DNA of 6,953 nucleotides, taken from NCBI GenBank assembly GCA_902776515.1, contig CACYQE010000040.1, forward strand, positions 1-6,953, written 5' to 3'. The notes under the pieces are model-generated. The model did no database searches. It saw only the letters and a program-made list of their open reading frames with translations, and was not told where the DNA came from. Made by a program: the position numbers and the translations under genes. The first letter of the stretch is position 1, and every line of letters starts with the position of its first letter. Shown piece after piece: positions 5,662-6,953 of this stretch. The stretch comes from an uncultured Pseudomonadota bacterium. Lineage in GTDB: Bacteria > Pseudomonadota > Alphaproteobacteria > Rs-D84.

Positions 5662-6953
5662 TTCTTGGATTTAATTGCGAACGCACCCGAATCCCCCGGC
5701 GTATACAAGATGTACGACGATATGGGAACGTTGCTTTATGTGGGCAAGGCAAAAAATCTTGCGAATCGGTTAAAACAATACACCGACATACCTAAACTTG
5801 AATTACACAAGCAAATAATGCGAACACTGGTTACACGTGTTGAATGGGAAATCACCGAAACCGAATCGGATGCATTAATTTTGGAAGAAAAATTAATCAA
5901 AACAGAAAAGCCAAAATACAACATTATGCTGACAGATGGTAAAATGTATCCAATGTTGGCATTAACGAATCACAAATATCCACGGCTGTTAAAATTTCGT
6001 GGAAAAATATCCCAAAAACGCGATGTATACGGTCCATACCCATCGGTCAGTGCATTAAACGAAACCATAAAAATGATTCAAAAGGTTTGTCGGCTACGAA
6101 CATGCACCGACAGTTTTATGCGAAATCGTTCACGTCCGTGTTTGTTGTATCAAATAGGACGGTGCAGTGGTCCATGTGTTAACGATGTTCCCGATTACAA
6201 TGAAAACGTGAAATTAGCCCGCCGAATTCTTACCGGCGACAGTGAGCCTATTATATCAGAATTGTCCGAACAAATGAAAAAACTGTCGGACAAAATGGAA
6301 TTTGAAAACGCCGCGATTATGCGTGATAAAATATCCGCATTAACACAAACAACAAATCGTGGTATACGACAGAATCCGTCGTATATACCAAATTTACAAT
6401 GGGACAAAAATGTATCAGATTTCGAAGAATTGTTAAACCTAAAATTGGACTGTGTCGGGGTCTTTGATAATTCACATTTATTTGGCAAACAACCAGTTGG
6501 TGCAATGATTGCTTTTGGTCATGATGGATTTGTAAAATCTGCATACAGACATTTTAAATTACACGATATGAAACGTGCCGGAAATGATATCGCCATGATG
6601 GAAGAATTTGTCACACGCGCAATCAACGATGGGCCAAAAATGGATTTAATAATTGTTGATGGTGGAATTGCCCAATGGAACATCGCGAATAAAGTATCCA
6701 ACGGTCGCGTTCCTGTATTTGGTATTGCCAAAGGCGAAGTTCGAAACGGCGACGAACATTTTATTATGCCAGATGGTTCTGAAAAAAGAGATATACCAAA
6801 AGATTCACAATTATTTTTAATGTTGCGCGCCGTTCGTGATGAAGCACACCGTTTCGTTATAACCTATCATCGCTCTGTTCGCGCAAAACAATTGACCGCA
6901 TCTGTTCTGGATTCAATCGAAGGAATTGGCCCAAAGCGAAAAAAACAATTATT
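5650..6953 (+). CDS. uvrC: Excinuclease ABC subunit C, 3' end outside window, internally shortened
   Basis: The frame is open from ATG 5650 to the window edge (434 complete codons). UvrC makes both cuts around a DNA lesion with UvrA and UvrB. The GIY-YIG nuclease domain is at the N-terminus (GVYKMYD at 17-23, LLYVGKAKNLANRL at 28-41; Tyr19, Tyr30, Arg40 and Glu79 look catalytic). Next come four cysteines (152, 164, 172, 176) with the same spacing as those proposed to hold an Fe-S cluster in E. coli UvrC, then a UVR motif for UvrB contact (about 202-233). The RNase H-like part has Asp273 in FDNSH, Asp313, Asp337 in VDGG and His400 in RDEAH, matching E. coli 399, 438, 466 and 538 by my alignment. 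The helix-hairpin-helix region starts at 425 (GIGPKRKKQLL). The segment between UVR and Asp273 is about 115-120 residues shorter than usual. The start puts the first motif at the normal position; no Shine-Dalgarno is visible. Confidence 0.95.
   Translation, partial: MIIQFLDLIANAPESPGVYKMYDDMGTLLYVGKAKNLANRLKQYTDIPKLELHKQIMRTLVTRVEWEITETESDALILEEKLIKTEKPKYNIMLTDGKMYPMLALTNHKYPRLLKFRGKISQKRDVYGPYPSVSALNETIKMIQKVCRLRTCTDSFMRNRSRPCLLYQIGRCSGPCVNDVPDYNENVKLARRILTGDSEPIISELSEQMKKLSDKMEFENAAIMRDKISALTQTTNRGIRQNPSYIPNLQWDKNVSDFEELLNLKLDCVGVFDNSHLFGKQPVGAMIAFGHDGFVKSAYRHFKLHDMKRAGNDIAMMEEFVTRAINDGPKMDLIIVDGGIAQWNIANKVSNGRVPVFGIAKGEVRNGDEHFIMPDGSEKRDIPKDSQLFLMLRAVRDEAHRFVITYHRSVRAKQLTASVLDSIEGIGPKRKKQL
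6360..6390. repeat. Imperfect palindrome inside uvrC at the shortened junction
   Basis: TATACGAC (6363-6370) pairs perfectly with GTCGTATA (6378-6385) around the 7-base loop AGAATCC. The stem extends by TGG (6360-6362) with CCA (6388-6390) across a 2-base bulge, giving 11 pairs in 31 bases. It encodes residues about 237-247 of UvrC, just after the UVR motif, where other UvrC proteins have a long extra segment. Confidence 0.7.

Noticed and set aside
5650..6953. A Cho-type short UvrC homologue instead of true UvrC
   Set aside because: The protein has the UVR motif, the RNase H-like catalytic residues and the start of the helix-hairpin-helix region, which Cho lacks.
816..6953. A reassigned TGA codon, as in some reduced Alphaproteobacteria
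   Set aside because: Tryptophan is encoded by TGG in the genes checked and no reading frame here needs an in-frame TGA.
1..6953. CRISPR array, tRNA, rRNA, insertion sequence or phage gene
   Set aside because: No regularly spaced repeats, cloverleaf-like sequences, transposase motifs or phage proteins were seen on either strand.

Overview
The window is AT-rich bacterial chromosome with compact genes. It most likely comes from an alphaproteobacterium, perhaps an uncultured host-associated lineage. This rests on the RluC-type pseudouridine synthase, the beta clamp, an AsmA protein ending in a DxNPC-type tail, and a pilin-like protein beginning GRSMIEMLGVL, a start I recall as common in uncultured gut Alphaproteobacteria. 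The taxonomic call is from memory and was not tested. The code looks standard: tryptophan is TGG, and the four complete genes end in TAA or TAG.

Layout: (1) positions 1-334, minus strand: the first 111 codons of a secreted protein with a clear signal peptide, running off the left edge. (2) 335-491: an AT-rich spacer with a possible promoter and two AT-only palindromes. (3) 492-795, minus strand: a broken gene for a small J-domain (DnaJ-like) protein, with two apparent single-base deletions and one nonsense codon, directly behind dnaN. (4) 816-1934, minus strand: dnaN, the DNA polymerase III beta clamp. (5) 2041-4149, minus strand: an AsmA-family envelope protein. (6) 4161-5132, minus strand: an RluC-like 23S rRNA pseudouridine synthase. 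(7) 5135-5599, minus strand: a type IV pilin-like protein. (8) 5600-5649: a 50-bp divergent promoter region. (9) 5650 to the right edge, plus strand: uvrC, missing its 3' end.

The pilin-like gene, rluC and asmA are separated by 2 and 11 bp, so they very likely form one operon read leftwards. dnaN follows after 106 bp with its own ribosome site and a possible promoter. The genes are functionally mixed (surface fibre, rRNA modification, envelope biogenesis, replication), so the grouping does not point to a single pathway. uvrC (nucleotide excision repair) is transcribed the other way from a promoter that appears to overlap the pilin promoter.

I see no mobile element, CRISPR array, tRNA or rRNA, and no defence system. 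The most unusual features are: a UvrC that keeps all recognised catalytic and cluster-binding residues but lacks roughly 115-120 residues between the UVR and RNase H-like parts; an imperfect palindrome at that same junction; and the decayed J-domain gene behind dnaN.
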